Below, one piece after another: positions 48,197 to 58,684 of a stretch of DNA of 64,000 nt (within the stretch, counting starts at the first letter, position 1; each line of letters starts with the position of its first letter). The notes under the pieces are model-generated. The model saw only the letters and a program-made list of their open reading frames with translations, ran no database searches and had not been told where the DNA came from. The stretch covers positions 86,546,368 through 86,610,367 of the forward strand of contig NC_058337.1 in NCBI RefSeq assembly GCF_905475395.1, in the 5' to 3' direction. The DNA comes from Chrysoperla carnea (lineage: Eukaryota; Arthropoda; Insecta; Neuroptera; Chrysopidae). The translations under genes and the position numbers were made by a program.

Positions 48197-48791
48197 CAGG
48201 GCCGGATTTAAATTTCTGCCGCCCTGGGGCACTTTAGAAAATGCCGCCCTATGACTGAAATTTTATTTTAATAGTTTTGATACCTTATTTTAAAAAAATT
48301 AGAATAACTAATTAATTGCAAAAAATTTATTATGTATTACATATTATTACTGTTCTTTTAAATTAAAATTAATTAGTATTATTTGATAATTCTCCAATTT
48401 TAAGAAAATTCATTGATCAATTAAAGTTTCTGTTATCAAAAAGACATACATAATTTGAAAATATTTTTAATTCTTCAAAAAAACTATATTAATTTATCAA
48501 TTCCAGAAAACAAAAATATCAAATTTTATTTTTGCAAACCTTTATGGAAATAAATTAATTAAACTATTTTAATAGTTTTCACTTAAATTTCCTATATTAT
48601 AATATACAAAATTTTGATTTGATACATAATGCATAAATTATATTTCTTGAAAAATAAAAAGTTTATTTAAAAGAATTAGTTAATTATATATTGTATAGAA
48701 AATATTTTCTCACATTCCAAATTTTGCCGCCCTAGAAAATTTGCCGCCCTGGGCACTAGCCCCGACTGCCCCTAGTGTAAATCCACCTCTG
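48197..48791. mobile_element. hAT-type MITE, 595 bp, perfect 8-bp target duplication
   Basis: Begins cagggccggatttaaatttc and ends taaatccacctctg (reverse: cagaggtggattta). It is flanked by ACATCGGT at 48189-48196 and 48792-48799. Subterminal direct and inverted GCCGCCCT blocks sit at both ends (near 48220-48253 and 48723-48750). The interior is about 70-80% A+T and noncoding, so it is a non-autonomous hAT element. The intact duplication suggests a fairly recent insertion. Confidence 0.93.
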
Positions 48792-49202
48792 ACATCGGTG
48801 GCATTTTTACCATGCATACATCAAAGACGTAGGAAACATAGGAACGGAGTATAAAGTTGTAAAATACATTTGTATAATACTCTCTCATTCTCTGGTTCAG
48901 TTCAATCCGTCCCTTCTTTTCTTTTGTTCATGATATACATATCCTTATCTACACTAGTGTCATTATAACCTCTTTATTTAATGCTATTTTGTGGACACTT
49001 TTTGATTCAAACAGCCATATGAGATTGTATTCTTTATCTCTACATTCCACAATTTATTGTCTATTTCACATTAGCATAAAGATGGCGAACGATCTTACCT
49101 ACATATATAGAGCTTTAGTATGTATATATCATAGAGATATGAATATATGAATATAATATTCTATGGTTAATATATGAACTATGTGTAGAATATTATATAT
49201 AG

Positions 49203-49407
49203 ATAACGCGAGGGATATGCCAGCCTCAAGCCTGTAAGTGGATGCGATATGATGAATAATAGAGAAGACTGCCAGTTAGTTCCTATGTGTCCTAGTCATA
49301 GTCATATGTCATAATCATATGATGCATAGAGATTTTGTGTAATGTAAACATTATCTAGCCAATGATATTAAGATTAGACAAGGTCACATAGGAACTAACT
49401 GGCAGTC
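49203..49407. mobile_element. TIR element family C, copy 1 (decayed)
   Basis: Shares cctgtaagtggatgcgatat and agaagactgccagt with the element at 57498. The inner arms gactgccagttagttcctat and ataggaactaactggcagtc are perfect inverted repeats (49267-49286 and 49388-49407). The right outer part is missing. Confidence 0.75.
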
Positions 49408-49952
49408 AATAAATCGTGCTCACAAAAGATCCTAGTGAGGTGGTATTTCAACTTCTAAAAAAACCCAAGAAGTTTTCACTAGCTATGGAAAATCATTATT
49501 GCACCTGCAGAATGTTCATGAGCTTTTAACAAGAAGTATTCATGGAATGCTGCTAAAAACTCACTTATTTTTCCTGAATGCCACAAAATACGTGATGAAG
49601 TTTTGGGGAACTTCATTTCCTTACGGCTTCACATTCTTGCTATAAAAGATATATAACGGTGCAACCAGAGACCCAAAATCTTGTTGTTTTTAGTTCTCGA
49701 AGTACATATATATGCGTTCTTACTTCTACAAAGAGTGTTCGCAAATAAATTGTTTAGATTTTTGCAATCATATTATTATATTATAACAACCTGTTTTTTA
49801 AATTACATTAATAATTTACTTGTTCTCATAGTATTAAGAATTCTTTAGATATCTATAAAAAATAATAAAAATATTTACGGGAGATATCGGAGTTTGCATG
49901 AAAGCACTTTAATCGACAGTTAATATGTCAAACGATGGACACATTTCCCATC

Positions 49953-49996
49953 ATGCATTGCAGGATCAGAATACATGCATTGCAGGATCAGAATAC
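49953..49996. repeat. 22-bp perfect tandem duplication
   Basis: Two identical 22-bp units lie back to back, each starting atgcattgcaggatcagaat, about 260 bp upstream of the zinc-finger gene start. The duplicated segment could lie in its promoter or 5' UTR. Confidence 0.9.
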
Positions 49997-50257
49997 CTCT
50001 TTTTGTATTATCTTACATTGTCCATTCGTTCAACATTACGTTCGGACTCCTTGTATATCTATACTTCGTGATTTATACCCTCTTCAACCCACTTTAACCG
50101 CCATTAAAATGACACCTATTTGGAGTCGTGAATATTACACCGCGTCAAAAAAATTAGAATTATAAACCTTTTCACAAAATATAATTTTTGTGTGTAATAA
50201 AGTTGAAATAATTTGTGTATCTTTTATGATTAGTGTGTAAATAATCATTTGGATAAC

Positions 50258-51517
50258 ATGGAAGATAACATTAAAATTGAAAAAGAATTAAATATAGAAT
50301 TAGTAACAGTTAAAGAAGAAATATTTGAAGATAATGACCCAATGATACCAGAATTAGTAATTAAAGAAGAAATACTTGAAGAAAGTGACACAAAGATAAA
50401 AGAAGAAATACTTGAAGAAAATGTTCTAAACGAATATGAAAGAAGTCATTTTAATGAAGACTTTTCGACGGTCAAACACGACAATATTAAACTTGAAAAT
50501 ACAGGAATAATAAAGGATGAAATATTAGATGAAAATGATTTGGAAGATCAACAAATTCTCGCTAAAGAAGAACTTTATAAATGTAATGTTTGCGGTAAAA
50601 CATTTACACAGCAAACTAGTTTCATTCGACATAATCTAATATTTCATCATAGTGTACAAAGACCATTTTCCTGTGAAGCTTGTGATATGGGATTTTTTCG
50701 TGAAAGTGATTTTATTCGACATAAACAAATTCATATTGAAGAAAAGCCTTTTTCTTGTGAATTATGTGATAAAACCTTTAATCACCACGGAAATTTAATT
50801 GCACATATACGAACTCACACCGGAGAAAAACCATTTTCATGTGAAATTTGTGGTAAAAAATTTGCTCGAAATTCTCATGTGACTATACACAGGCGAACCC
50901 ATACAGGAGAAAGACCGTTTTCATGTGAATTTTGTGATAAAACATTTACTCGACATAACAGTTTAAATGAACATAAACGAATGCATACAGGTGAAGGACT
51001 ATTTCCATGTGATGTTTGCAATAAAAAATATACTCTGAAAAAGAGTTTAATTCGACATCAAATAATTCACACGGGGGAAAAGCCTTTCTCATGTGATATT
51101 TGTGATAGAATATTCGCTCGGAAATATGATTTATTTAAACATCAAGTAACTCATAATAGAGAGCAAAAATTTGAATGTGATGTTTGTGGTAAAACATTTA
51201 CGCGACAAACCAGTTTAAATATACATAAAAGAACCCACACTGGAGAAGGACTTTTTCAATGTGATGTTTGTGATAAAACATTCACTCGGAAATACGATTT
51301 AATAAAACATAAAATCATTCATACTGGAGAAAAACCTTTTTCATGCGATGTTTGTGATAAAAAATTTGCTCGAAATGATGATTTGATTAAACATAGAGTC
51401 ATTCACACCGGAGAAAAATCTTTTTCATGTGAACATTGTGATAAAACATTTACTTGGAGAAATCAATTGACTCGACATAAACTCATTCATAGTGGGGAGA
51501 AAGATGTATTATATTAA
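50258..51517 (+). CDS. Intronless C2H2 zinc-finger protein with 11 fingers
   Basis: 419 aa from ATG 50258. The frame is also open for three codons upstream, but that codon is TTG, and a TAG at 50231 closes the frame further up. No splice acceptor lies between. Residues 1-105 are acidic and carry repeated (V/I)KEEI(F/L)E units. Eleven consecutive C2H2 fingers follow, with CNVC, CEAC, CELC, CEIC, CEFC, CDVC, CDIC, CDVC, CDVC, CDVC and CEHC knuckles and mostly HTGEKPFSC linkers; two linkers are GEGLF variants. There is no ZAD or other effector domain. It is probably a nuclear DNA-binding protein. AATAAA lies at 51700. The pseudogene at 5071-6884 is of the same style. Its true family name cannot be given from sequence alone. 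Confidence 0.9.
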   Translation: MEDNIKIEKELNIELVTVKEEIFEDNDPMIPELVIKEEILEESDTKIKEEILEENVLNEYERSHFNEDFSTVKHDNIKLENTGIIKDEILDENDLEDQQILAKEELYKCNVCGKTFTQQTSFIRHNLIFHHSVQRPFSCEACDMGFFRESDFIRHKQIHIEEKPFSCELCDKTFNHHGNLIAHIRTHTGEKPFSCEICGKKFARNSHVTIHRRTHTGERPFSCEFCDKTFTRHNSLNEHKRMHTGEGLFPCDVCNKKYTLKKSLIRHQIIHTGEKPFSCDICDRIFARKYDLFKHQVTHNREQKFECDVCGKTFTRQTSLNIHKRTHTGEGLFQCDVCDKTFTRKYDLIKHKIIHTGEKPFSCDVCDKKFARNDDLIKHRVIHTGEKSFSCEHCDKTFTWRNQLTRHKLIHSGEKDVLY

Positions 51518-52499
51518 GTTGGTGATTTTTACGAAACATTTACGAAAAAATCATTTATATAATAATATTACTTATAATTTTTAAATTTATGAAATTATTT
51601 TTTAAGCTGTGATGTTGATAAAGGGATCTGTACAAAACCAATGTAAAAAATATTGTCAATTAGCCTGTTACTTTTTTATAAGATATCTATGCCGTTCTGA
51701 ATAAAAGAAATTATTAGCCCAACGGAAAATAATAACACGTATTCGAATTATTCAAATTTCGAGCAACGATATTTAGTACATTTTAAATGAGCACAATCTA
51801 ATTTATCTAGATCTATCTCTATTTTAGAACAGGAGCGTATTTCAAAATATATTGTGGTACTTGAAACTCGAGTAACTAGAAAATGTTTCATAGACTATCA
51901 TTTTATAAAGAATTATCAGATGATTATTTTTACATTGGTTTTGTGCAGAGCCTTTTGCTACCTCTGTTCTGAACCCAATGAATACAACAAATTGTGCATT
52001 GTAAAATAAAAACCAACGACCCCTCCCCCTCCTAGATTTTCTTGAATCATAGCTAAGAAACAAAACAATCAGATACAAAGATAGGCACTTTCAACTTATA
52101 TGGGTGAATAAACAAATTTTTTTTTCTGTATTATGCGAGGTGCCTAAAAGGTCTGTACAATTAGTACAGACTTTTTGTTCAACAAATTCCAAAATAAAAC
52201 TTAACAAAGAAATGATAAACAAATTTAATGATAAAATTGTTTAAAATTTAGAAAAAATGAAAACGTTATCGCGAAATTTTATACTGTATAAAATAACCAT
52301 TATTCGTTTATATTTATTTTAGGTGAAATATGTACAAATATATATAATAAAATATCGTTTTTAACAATTTTTCTGATTTAATTATTATTATTCAATATCA
52401 TACCTACATTCATCTTTTATCCTTTGCATCCATTTCAGGAATATCAAATAGAACCTACATTTTTAACGATATTACTACAATTATTCATTTATAGGTAAG

Positions 52500-52735
52500 T
52501 TTATTGAAAAAAGGTGAGTAAAAATAAATACATAATGGGTCAGTTTAATGAAAAAAGTCAGTAAAACAAAAATACATACTAAATTTAAGAAAACAAGTTT
52601 ATTCAAAAAAGATGAGTAAAAGGTATATATATTATATTATTGAGAAGTATAATATGTCAAAGGTGGTGTGGTGGCTATCCCAGTCGTCTCCGGTTACAGA
52701 GTACCCTGGTTCGTATCTAGCATTGTCCCGATTGA
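52500..52735 (+). repeat. Degenerate ~42-bp tandem repeats and tRNA-like head
   Basis: 52500-52625 holds about three poor tandem units built on gtttattgaaaaaaggtgag. 52662-52729 reads like a tRNA-derived head (ggtggtgtggtggctatccc ... ctggttcgtatct), marking the outer left side of the inverted-repeat nest. Confidence 0.45.
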
Positions 52736-52827
52736 TTTTTTTTAAATAAGTAATTATGCCGAGAGAAAGTCGTTTATTTAGAAAATTGTTATGAGAACCA
52801 AAAGCGACAAAGTATAAGAGAGCGAGG

Positions 52828-52888
52828 TATATTTTATGTTATTTTAATTCCCACCCCTTGACAGAAGAGTGATTTATGACATAAGTAG
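52828..52888 (+). repeat. Left direct repeat flanking the palindrome nest
   Basis: Block with aattcccaccccttgacag and agtgatttatgacata. It recurs in the same orientation at 56893-56955 (aattcccaccccctgaaag ... agtgatttatggcata). Same-orientation copies outside an inverted-repeat core are notable. Confidence 0.7.
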
Positions 52889-52925
52889 GAAAATGGGATT
52901 AACATTTTTTATTTTTTTAAATAAG

Positions 52926-53200
52926 ATGTTCTCCTATTACAAAATCTTATAAAATTTCATTTAACAAGAATAAATTTTAGCATGACAACAAAAAAAAATC
53001 AAGCAAAATAAGAAGTATTTTTTTAATATTTTGTAATAGGCGAATATGTTATAAAAAAGTGGGATAAAGTTATAACATGTTCTCCTGTTACAAAATTTCA
53101 AATTTTAGTCTTAACGAGAATTTTTTTAATTTTATAAATAAAAATTTGTTTATATTTTGTAATAGGAGAATATGAGTGAGATAAACTATATGACATGTTC
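52926..53200 (+). repeat. Two to three tandem units with ~20-bp inverted ends
   Basis: Unit 1 runs from atgttctcctattacaaaat (52926) to attttgtaataggcgaatat (53030). Unit 2 runs from atgttctcctgttacaaaat (53077) to attttgtaataggagaatat (53153). A third unit starts at about 53194 and is truncated. Each unit is thus an inverted-repeat module, and the modules are arranged in tandem. Confidence 0.7.
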
Positions 53201-53231
53201 TGTTATTTATTTATTTCTAATAATATAACCA

Positions 53232-53513
53232 AGCCATTTTAGCTCCGCGATCTTAGCACCTCATGTGCGGAATTTCGATTGACCAATTATACCATCTGAA
53301 AGGTCAGAAATTGGTCATAAGAGGTCAGTTGGTCTCATTAATTGGTCAGCATCAGAAAATTTTTTATTAAAGATTAAAGTTTTTCAAGGTCAATTAATAA
53401 GTTTAGCACCTCATTCGCAGAAAAAATAAAAAACTCCACCTATGCGCGATCCGGAAGCATTCGCTGATAATTGGTCAGCTAATATAAATAATTGGTCAGT
53501 TTAATTTAATATT
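53232..53513 (+). repeat. Outer inverted repeat, left arm
   Basis: About 280 bp with many attggtcag words. It is the reverse complement of 56058-56836 once a later 570-bp insertion is removed from that arm. Shared blocks include agctccgcgat, cctcatgtgcggaatttcga and gcattcgctgataattggtc. Confidence 0.85.
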
Positions 53514-53659
53514 AAAAAAAATTAAAAAAGTTGTCTCTGTCGTAACGCGCATGCTTTGAGCCGGATGGTTTTATCAGGGCAGTGAGTACTTACGCACAGC
53601 TCTTCACTATAAACCAGACAGAGTAGGGGAAATATTTTTTTTTATAATTTTTTTTTTTT

Positions 53660-53707
53660 ATATGTACTACTATCAAATATACATGTATATTTGATAGTAG
53701 TACATAT
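53660..53707. repeat. Perfect 48-bp palindrome
   Basis: The 24-bp half starting atatgtactactatcaaata is exactly mirrored with no spacer; the centre is CATG at 53682-53685. It is flanked by T and A runs that extend the symmetry loosely. Confidence 0.95.
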
Positions 53708-53777
53708 CAAAAAAAAAATGGATAAAATTTTTACTTTTAAAAAAATGAATTTTTCCTTTTATTTAAATTTTTCACTC

Positions 53778-54225
53778 TTTTTATACCATGTATATATGAA
53801 ATATACATAGTATATTAAGTTTAGTCCCAAGTTTGTAACGCTTAAAAATAATGATGTTAGTATAAAAATTTTGTCATAGGTGTTCATAAAATCACCTAAT
53901 TAGTCCATTTCCGGTTGTCCGTCCGTCCATCCGTCCGTCTGTGGACACGATAACTCAAAAACGAAAAAAGATATCGAGCTGAAATTTTTACAGCGTACTC
54001 AGGACGTAAAAAGTGAGGTCAAGTTCGTAAATGAGCATCATAGGTGAATTGGGCACTGTTTACTAGTGAGGGCGCCAATTAGGCGGAAATTTTATAATAG
54101 GTACTATACTTGATTATCAGTTATGTATGTGTCACATGTTTGTATGTGTAATGTGATAAATAAATCAACACTGACTATGCATGGTATTTCAACAATTAAC
54201 TCAGTCAATTGTTTGTTTTCACTTG
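53778..54225 (-). repeat. Repeat A, copy 9 (left partner of inverted pair)
   Basis: Reverse copy from tttttatacc to acttgt with an internal deletion near 54050 removing about 150 bp relative to copy 10. Confidence 0.85.
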
Positions 54226-54300
54226 TATTATATATATTTGTACATATGTCACCTATAAAAAATTTGAATGAATAATAATAATGGTTATTTTATATAGTAA

Positions 54301-54946
54301 ACAAGTGAAAACAAACAATTGACTGAGTTAATTGTTGAAATACCATGTATAGGCAGTGTTGATAACTCTGTCACATTTCACATACATACATATCTGACAT
54401 ATTTAACTGATATTCTCATATAATGCGCAAGTGTTGATGCGTAATCGTTTGTTTTTTTTTGACGTCATGTAAATAACAAAAGATATTCACTTTGATATTC
54501 CTATATTAATTACATACTATAAAATTTGTACCTAATTAACGCCCTCGTGGGTAAACAGTGATGGTTACAAAAAAATGTTTCAAACAAAAGTTATTTATTT
54601 TTTTGTAAGGAACATTTTTTACATTTAAACTTTTATTCTATCTCTAACGGTTTACAAGATGGGTACTACGGACCCATGACCCAATTGACCCATGTTGCTC
54701 ATTTACGAACTTGACCTCACTTTTTACGTCCTAAGCACGCTGTAAAAATTTCAGCTTGATATCTCTTTTCGTTTTTGAGTCATCGTGACCACAGACGGAC
54801 GGACGGACAACCGGAAATGGATTAATTAGGTGATTTTATGAACACCTATACCAATTTTTTTTTGTAGCATCAATATTTTTAGGCGTTACAAACTTGGGAC
54901 TAAACTTATAATACTATGTATATTTCATATATACATGGTATAAAAA
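54301..54946 (+). repeat. Repeat A, copy 10 (full length, right partner)
   Basis: The longest copy in the window, from acaagtgaaaacaaacaatt to tacatggtataaaaa, with the cggacggacggac block. With copy 9 it forms a large palindrome around a 75-bp spacer. Confidence 0.9.
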
Positions 54947-55550
54947 TCAATTTTCGGGATAACGTTTTCAAATTAATATAAATAAATAAATATCGTTATA
55001 TATTTTAAATTTTGTTTTATTTTATTCTATCCCATTTTTCCTTTCAGAACAAAATTATTAATTAACTAATTAATTTTTTTTTAGTAAAGGTACAAACAAA
55101 TTCTTATAAAATATAGGTGAGATAAAGAAGTTGGATTGTAAATACGTAATATTCTTTTTGGATTTTCATTTTATTTTTGTGTGGTATTTGGTTTGTAAAA
55201 AAAAAGTTAATGCAAAAAAATTTTTTTAAGATGAAATTAATTATATGGAATTATGTGCAAGTAATTCGTAAATAGTTTTTAAGTATTTTGATTTCATTTA
55301 AATAAAGTTGAAAACTCAAACCCTGTTTTTATTTTATTTTTCCCCATCTCTCTGTAGCTACACAATATTATTTCAGTTAAAAATAGGTGAGTATTTCGAA
55401 CTTCACGATAGGTAAGTATTTCAAACTTCGTTTGCCATTTTTTTTTGTAATAATACTACTCAAAATTTTCCGAAAATGAGTTTTACTTTTTGTTATAATT
55501 TAAGAAAGTCGAAAATATGAATATAATTATTTATTAATACGAATAACAGA
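54947..55550. other. AT-rich core of the palindrome nest
   Basis: No exon. Contains an imperfect ~26-bp tandem duplication at about 55385-55440 (ataggtgagtatttcgaact / ataggtaagtatttcaaact). Confidence 0.5.
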
Positions 55551-55617
55551 GCCCTAATGGTATAATGGTTAGCGTATCTGACTTCGAATAAATAGTCCCT
55601 TGGTTCGAAACTAGGTG
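55551..55617 (+). repeat. tRNA-derived sequence (tRNA-Arg-like)
   Basis: gccctaatggtataatggtt ... gtatctgacttcgaa ... cttggttcgaaact resembles a tRNA with a TCG anticodon region and a B box, but the acceptor and anticodon stems do not pair. It is probably a SINE head or tRNA pseudogene. Confidence 0.5.
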
Positions 55618-55734
55618 AGGTCATATATTAAAAAAAAGTTCATTAAATCTTTTAAGCAAAATCTGATTTTTATTTTCATTTTTTTTCAAATTTCCACCAC
55701 AGCAGTTTGCCTAGTAAATGATGAAAAAATTAGT

Positions 55735-56040
55735 TTTTTTTCGTTCAAAAACTTCAATTTTTTTCACATTTCTACTAGGAGAACATCAAGGACGGACGGA
55801 ATAAGTAGTACCTGATAGCAAGGTAATTGTTGTCACCTCGTAAGTCAGAAAGTTAATGGTCTGCACACCCGTGTTTGGTGAGTGTGACCTCTAGTGGGCA
55901 GACCAATAACTTTCTGCCAAAATAAAATTTTAGACTTTCGGGGTGAAAACACTTACTCACCTTTCTCCTTATCAGGAACTACTAATTCCCACTTATGTTC
56001 TCCTAGTACAAATGTTGAAAAAATTGAAAATTTTTTCGAA
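55735..56040. mobile_element. Foldback with terminal tgttctcct motif
   Basis: Arms of about 130 bp (55735-55870 and 55893-56040) face each other around a strong inner hairpin: cagaaagttaatggtctgca and its near complement ending ataactttctg, 55848-55915. Each arm carries the ctaggagaacat motif and a gtagtacctgata / agtagttcctgata block. Confidence 0.75.
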
Positions 56041-56057
56041 ATTATATTATTTTTTGA

Positions 56058-56836
56058 ATATAAAATTAAACTGACCAATTATCAGCGAATGCTTCCCGAT
56101 CGCGCATAGGTGGAGTTTTTTCAATCTTTAATAAAAAATTTTCTGATGCTGACCAATTAATGAGACCAACTGACCTTTTATGACCAATTTCTGACCTTTC
56201 AGATTAGTACAAGATCCGAATTAGGGTCGACCTTCACCCATCTGTTTACCGAATGAAAGTTATTTTTTATGAAATGTAAAATATTAACAAATATTCCTGT
56301 AACGGGTTGCCTTAAAAAATATGGTCCAGACCATTTTTAATATAAATATCAAAACTTGGAAAGCTTGTAAACATTATTTTTGACCAATATTTTGTGGCCA
56401 ATCATATGCCACCGTAATTGTAACAAAATTATCTTTATTTAGATATACGAGTCAATGAATTAACAGATGCACGTAATTACTATTTTCAACTTGTATAAAT
56501 GCGATAATAGTGAACGAAAAAAGGCAAACAACATAGCTGCTGCATATTCTTTATGGCTTTTACTTTCGAGTAGATCAAAATTCGTAAGATATGCAAGTCA
56601 GTGAAAAATTTCTAAAAATTTTACTCTTGATATTTTCACTAAAAGTAGTCTGGACCACATTTTTATAGGCAACCCATTGCAGGGATATTTGTTAACATTT
56701 TATATTTCATAAAAAATAACTTTCATCCGGTAAACAGATGGGTGAAGGTCGATCCTAATTGGGATCTTAGACTAGATGGTATATAATTGGTCAATCGAAA
56801 TTCCGCACATGAGGTGCTAAAATCGCGGAGCTAGCC
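56058..56836 (-). repeat. Outer inverted repeat, right arm (interrupted)
   Basis: Reverse complement of 53232-53513. The arm is split after tgacctttcagat by the element at 56205-56774 and resumes at gatggtatataattggtcaa. Confidence 0.85.
56205..56774. mobile_element. TIR element inserted in the right arm, 3-bp target duplication
   Basis: 570-bp element with ~130-bp inverted ends beginning tagtacaagatccgaattag (left) and, in reverse, tagtctaagatcccaattag (right). GAT stands on both sides. The matching left arm of the palindrome (53292-53300) has this GAT only once and no insert, giving an in-window empty site. Noncoding interior. Confidence 0.88.
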
Positions 56837-56892
56837 ATTTTTGTACACATTTTTAATATTTTGTACCAGGAGAACATGATTTTAAGGAGTGT

Positions 56893-56955
56893 GATATATT
56901 TATGATTATTTAAATTCCCACCCCCTGAAAGAATAGTGATTTATGGCATATGTAT
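56893..56955 (+). repeat. Right direct repeat flanking the palindrome nest
   Basis: Same orientation as the block at 52828-52888, about 85% alike by eye. See that entry. Confidence 0.7.
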
Positions 56956-57074
56956 AACTGACGTTATTTATAGCAAGAGGGCGGGTTATATAGATAATTT
57001 AAACTATAAAAATAGTGGAAAAATTTAAACATCAAGAAAAATTCATTTAATTTAAAAGTGAAAATATTAATTCA

Positions 57075-57142
57075 CACCAGGATACGAGCTTGCGTACCTT
57101 GGTTTCAGAGCTAAGTGCTATATCCACACAGCCACTCGGCTT
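57075..57142 (-). repeat. tRNA-like sequence (Ser/Leu-like)
   Basis: On the minus strand it reads gccgagtggctgtgtggata ... caagctcgtatcctggtgt. It has a class-II-like A box (gccgagtgg) and a degenerate B box, but no closing acceptor stem. It faces the tRNA-like head at 52662. Confidence 0.45.
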
Positions 57143-57394
57143 ATTTCTAAAAATATAATTAACTTAATACTTACCTTCTGAAAGAAAAACTAGAATAGAA
57201 AATTTAAAAAATAAAACAAAATCTAAAATTTATAACGATTTTTATTTATTTACAAAAAAAAATTTTTTAATGAAAAATCATATTGTACATTTTCATAAAA
57301 CAAATTAACAGAGATTTTTCTTTTCTTATTAAAGTTATTATATAAAATAAGTAAAACATACATCTTTTTAATAGAATAATAATAATAATAATAA

Positions 57395-57452
57395 AGGGTG
57401 TCCCAAGATTAACGTCTGATTCTAACTTCTGACGTTAATTTTGGAACACTTC
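57395..57452. repeat. Tiny inverted repeat (58 bp)
   Basis: gggtgtcccaagattaacgt and acgttaattttggaacact are inverted around ~15 bp. It is preceded by an (AAT)n run at 57374-57394. Possibly the collapsed ends of a DNA transposon. Confidence 0.6.
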
Positions 57453-57497
57453 TTTATAAAGCACAATATATACTTTCTTATAAATACTACTAACTAA

Positions 57498-57760
57498 ACC
57501 ATAGAGATATGAAGATAGCGAACGCTAGCCTGTAAGTGGATGCGATATGTGAAGCGAGAGAGAAGACTGCCAGTAAGTTCCTCTGTATCCTTGTCTAATA
57601 CATATACTTATACTTACTAATACAAATAATAATAATAATAAGTATATACGTACATATGATTATGACAAGGACACAGGGAAACTCACTGACAGTCTTCTCT
57701 CCCATTCATCATTACGCCTCCACTTACATGCTAGCAGAGTCCTCGCGTTCTCTATGTATA
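57498..57760. mobile_element. TIR element family C, copy 2 (complete)
   Basis: 263 bp with arms of about 110 bp: left 57499-57607, right 57644-57759. Each arm carries gtaagtgga and gagagaagactg blocks. The ends read accatagagatatg and, in reverse, atacatagagaacg. The loop is (AAT)-rich. It supports the decayed copy at 49203. Confidence 0.8.
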
Positions 57761-57864
57761 ATTAATATTCTATGAATAAAACAGGTAATGCATAATAGGT
57801 TAATTATTAATTATTATGATGTTACAAACTTACAAATTAATTTTTGGTTTTCTTTTTTTAATAT

Positions 57865-58292
57865 TATGGATGTGTTCCGTAATATTCACCAGCAAACTGG
57901 CCGTCAGAAATCGATGCCATATTTTACTGGTATACTACGTCATATTGTACTGGTATACTACGCTATATTGTACCGGTAAAACGGACAGCACAGTGTACGT
58001 GTGTTCACTGGGTGTTTATGCAAAAAATTTATTTATTTATTGTTCATTAAGAAAGAATAATGGCGTCTGAAAAAGACTTACTCGTAATTGACGAATACAA
58101 TATATATATTTAAGTATACAAGAATATATATTTAAGAATATAATATAAGAATATATGCATGCATGCATGTATATAAAAATATATACATGCACTGGCCAGT
58201 ATATTTCGAAACGATTCACCAGTATGGCGTCGGTTTATGTCGTCATCAGCTTTGGCCAGTATTCTGGTGAATATTACGGAACACACCCTATA
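57865..58292. mobile_element. TIR element, ~428 bp
   Basis: Ends tgtgttccgtaatattcacc and ggtgaatattacggaacaca are perfect over 20 bp, with weaker similarity further in (ctggcc). The interior is noncoding with a TA-rich tract. It lies about 390 bp upstream of the MED15 start codon. Confidence 0.85.
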
Positions 58293-58684
58293 TTTTTAAA
58301 ACATTTTAATTATTTGTTATTATGTTAGCTCCCCATAATATTGATTCCCACTTTTTTCTCTTTATTCAATGTATATTAAGGAGTTAACCCGAACAAAAAT
58401 TTGTGGACGGCCAAATTACGTTAGCTGTTCCTTACCTTTACATTCCACACTACCAGCTTAAAATCATATCTAGAAGACAGATTTTGGGTTGGCAATGCTT
58501 ATCATAACATAATATTATTTGACAGAATCCAAGTTATTTTATGTCAACAAATTATTTCGACAGAAAACGTAAATTGAAATATTAATTTACGAACAATAAA
58601 TTTATAATACCATATTGTAGCAGATAAAGTTTTTCAATTTGTGTAAAATAAATTTCATTAGCAAAGCATTGGAAATATATTGAT

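Noticed and set aside
49935-50165. Upstream coding exon of the 11-finger gene
   Set aside because: A stop at 50231 precedes the ATG and no acceptor lies between; the frame has no family character.
52926-53200. CRISPR-like array from regularly repeated ~20-bp motif
   Set aside because: The copies alternate in orientation and spacing is irregular; the context is eukaryotic.
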